Assembly (NCBI GenBank): GCA_035041965.1
Contig: JAPYMA010000094.1
Coordinates: forward strand, 51,193 to 115,192
Source of the DNA: Anisakis pegreffii
Taxonomy: Eukaryota > Nematoda > Chromadorea > Rhabditida > Anisakidae
Reading direction: 5' to 3'
Length of the DNA stretch: 64,000 nucleotides
Positions 62,022 to 64,000 of this stretch are shown here, in pieces; within the stretch, counting starts at the first letter, position 1; each line of letters opens with the position of its first letter. The notes beneath the pieces are model-generated. The model was not told the origin of the DNA. It worked only from the letters and a program-made list of their open reading frames with translations, and ran no database searches. A program made the position numbers and the translations under genes.

Positions 62022-64000
62022 ATCAATTGCAATAATTTTTATGACAGGATCACGTTTCAAGGAGAATTCTTCGCGAAAAATGATGACTTCGGTCGTAAGT
62101 ACCTTGAATGCATTGAGCAATGAAACTCGGATTTGCAGTATTCGTACAAGAAAAATGGAATGAAAAATTGATTTTGGTGAACGCGAAAAAGAGAGTAATT
62201 CTTGGGAAACGGCAACGAATGAATTCAGAATAATGTGAGTGCACAGTTAGAATGAATGGCTGGCTGCTCGATGGTCGTCAGATGGGTTGTAAAACTGACG
62301 ATGCAATTTGAAGTGCGTTTAGTGCATAATAAAAGTGATGATGATGATAATGATGATGCATACAATTTTGGATAAAACAAATGAAATGATAATTGTTGAG
62401 AGGAGAAGAAGAATTGAGAAGCAAAACATTATTCCATTGAAAACAATCACTTTATACGACTTCAAAGTCACTGATGATAAAGTGGCATTCCTATGGTTTA
62501 ATCCAGTTATGATCACGGCTTTACGATAATATTTGTCAAGATCGCGGTTTGATGGCTGACAGCAGCAGCCGCAGCTTCATTCAAACTTGCTGCAAAAAAA
62601 CAACATTCAGCACTATTCCATCTTACATTCTTCTGCGTTCTCCTCGACAAACAACTGACTGATCGTTAAATGAATGGTGACGAAGTATTCGGGAAGTGCA
62701 ATGGTGCACTAAGCTGAAAACTATAATTAAGAAGACCATTCAGAGGCACCAATCACGTACTTGCCAGAGACTAGCCAATTTAAAGAAAATGTAGAATCCT
62801 TCACAACCGTACGCATTTTAGTGAATTCACTTTGAATTGCTTCACAACGTGTCCGTCGTCTGATATGGCACTGATATCATTGATTGATAGTAAATAATGC
62901 GTTTGAGATGATGAAACAAATTGAAAATTGAAGTCGGTCAAATCAGAACAAGATCGATTGATTGTAGATAATGATCGATCACCTTAAAGAATATAGCTTA
63001 GGAGATAATCTCCTAGACAAAACTTATCCGACAGTACATAAGAGCAATCAATCGAATGAACTAAATCCAGCAATCATCTTATTTGTTCTACACATTTTAA
63101 CTAACCTATCATCCATCTCTTTATCCACAACTAAAAAAGCACATATACACTCAATCATAATATATACATACACACAAACAGAGACAGGTAACCAAGCAAC
63201 GCCTTATCTCAATATTGAAAAGATAGTTTGTGAAAGAATCGTTGAATAGTTTTCGGATGAAATCACATATCTCAACTCTTCACCTACAAAATCACTCCTT
63301 AACTACCAAAAATTTAAACAAATAACTTTTACCTTCGTAAAAAACGCATCATTCTTCAGTAATTCGTTCAACTGTAGATATATGATGATAGGTGGTTATT
63401 TTATCATATTGTTATACTCATTCAATGTATCCGTATTGAGATTATACATCAATCGATGTAAATAAATAACTAAAACAATATGAATAAATAAACGAAAATG
63501 ACTGACGACTGCATTGACAAAATAATAAAGAATAAAATGAGTGCACATTAAAACTGAATGAGACAGCAGGTATTAAAGGTGGATGGATGGACGATATTAG
63601 TTAACGAATTACGTTATGTGATTCGATATTGTAATGGCTTGATGAAAAGACTTGATCACTGAACGTGATAAACGAATAAATTTATCTCTTTTAGTGATTG
63701 TAACAGCAATGATCGTTATAGCAGTGATCCGAAGTTTATGATAAAACATTTGATATGACATTATCCCTGTTTTATGTCACATGAATCGAGTAAACTGCTA
63801 TTATTTTGTTAGTATTATACTATCATTCACATTGTTCGTATCACTATTATTATAACTAAAACTAATATTATTCACTCACTTTTGTTATTATTATTTATTA
63901 TTATTATTTTTATTATTATTACTGTTATTATTATGATGATTGCAAATAATAGCAGTCAGTGATCATTTTTATTGTTTTGCAATAAAATCTATTATTAATA
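62022..64000. other. AT-rich right end, no gene called
   Basis: Contains an ATG/ATGATG run at 62336..62360 and a TTA/ATT microsatellite at the far right. A plus-strand frame at 62971..63249 (MIDHLKEYSLGDNLLDK) has no supporting splice sites or domain. Confidence 0.45.
63834..63925. repeat. TTA/ATT microsatellite
   Basis: Interrupted ATTATT units, the reverse complement of the AAT clusters near 14.5 and 24.8 kb. Confidence 0.88.

Noticed and set aside
62336..62360. Run of methionine codons at the start of an ORF (MMMMIMMMH)
   Set aside because: It is an ATG/ATGATG simple repeat read in frame, with no other support.
1..64000. CRISPR array, bacterial operons, integrated virus or intact transposase
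   Set aside because: The only regular array has a 193-bp unit with no spacers, genes are spliced eukaryotic genes, and no polymerase, integrase or transposase motif was seen in any frame I read.

Overview
The window is nuclear DNA from a nematode: AT-rich, with many short spliceosomal introns. Most introns end in TTTCAG or close variants, and exon ends usually look like GTAAGT, GTATGT or GTGAGT. The phylum call rests on gene content: a cuticle collagen with the nematode N-terminal cuticle domain and a furin-like site, a hedgehog-related ground-like protein, a SEL-10 ortholog with worm-type linker exons, and a pepsin-like aspartyl protease. I cannot name the species or clade. Gene models were built by hand from reading frames, splice sites and phase continuity; internal exons shown as phase-consistent were counted base by base.

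Layout, left to right: the 5' part of an IFT-dynein light intermediate chain gene (xbx-1/DYNC2LI1, minus) runs off the left edge. A 193-bp satellite-like array (1.71-3.2 kb) follows, then an orphan secreted-protein gene (plus), a few small secreted-protein candidates, and a secreted Ser/Thr/Glu-repeat protein (minus). From 14.7 to 20.8 kb lies sel-10/FBXW7 (minus, 16 exons, about 750 aa). From 22.0 to 29.3 kb is the LRPPRC/mma-1 gene (plus, 24 exons, about 1009 aa). A BPTF/NURF301-type PHD-finger gene (minus) occupies 31.3-34.3 kb. A sparsely coding stretch (34.6-38.6 kb) precedes a secreted aspartyl protease (minus) whose two catalytic motifs both read Asp-Thr-Ser. A cuticle collagen (minus), a ground-like secreted protein (minus) and an unrecognised seven-exon gene (minus) follow. 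The right end carries two small plus-strand secreted-peptide candidates and AT-rich DNA.

Functionally the genes are unlinked housekeeping and extracellular genes rather than a pathway cluster: ciliary transport, SCF ubiquitin ligase, mitochondrial RNA handling, histone-mark reading, and cuticle or secreted products. I see no operon that I can prove, no bacterial-style island, no CRISPR array and no intact transposon. The most unusual items are the DTS/DTS aspartyl protease, the higher-order 193-bp array, the PHD protein that ends without a bromodomain and has a same-frame ORF just upstream behind one stop codon, the orphan genes at 3.7-5.9 kb and 55.3-58.8 kb, and three strong short hairpins, one inside a protease intron.
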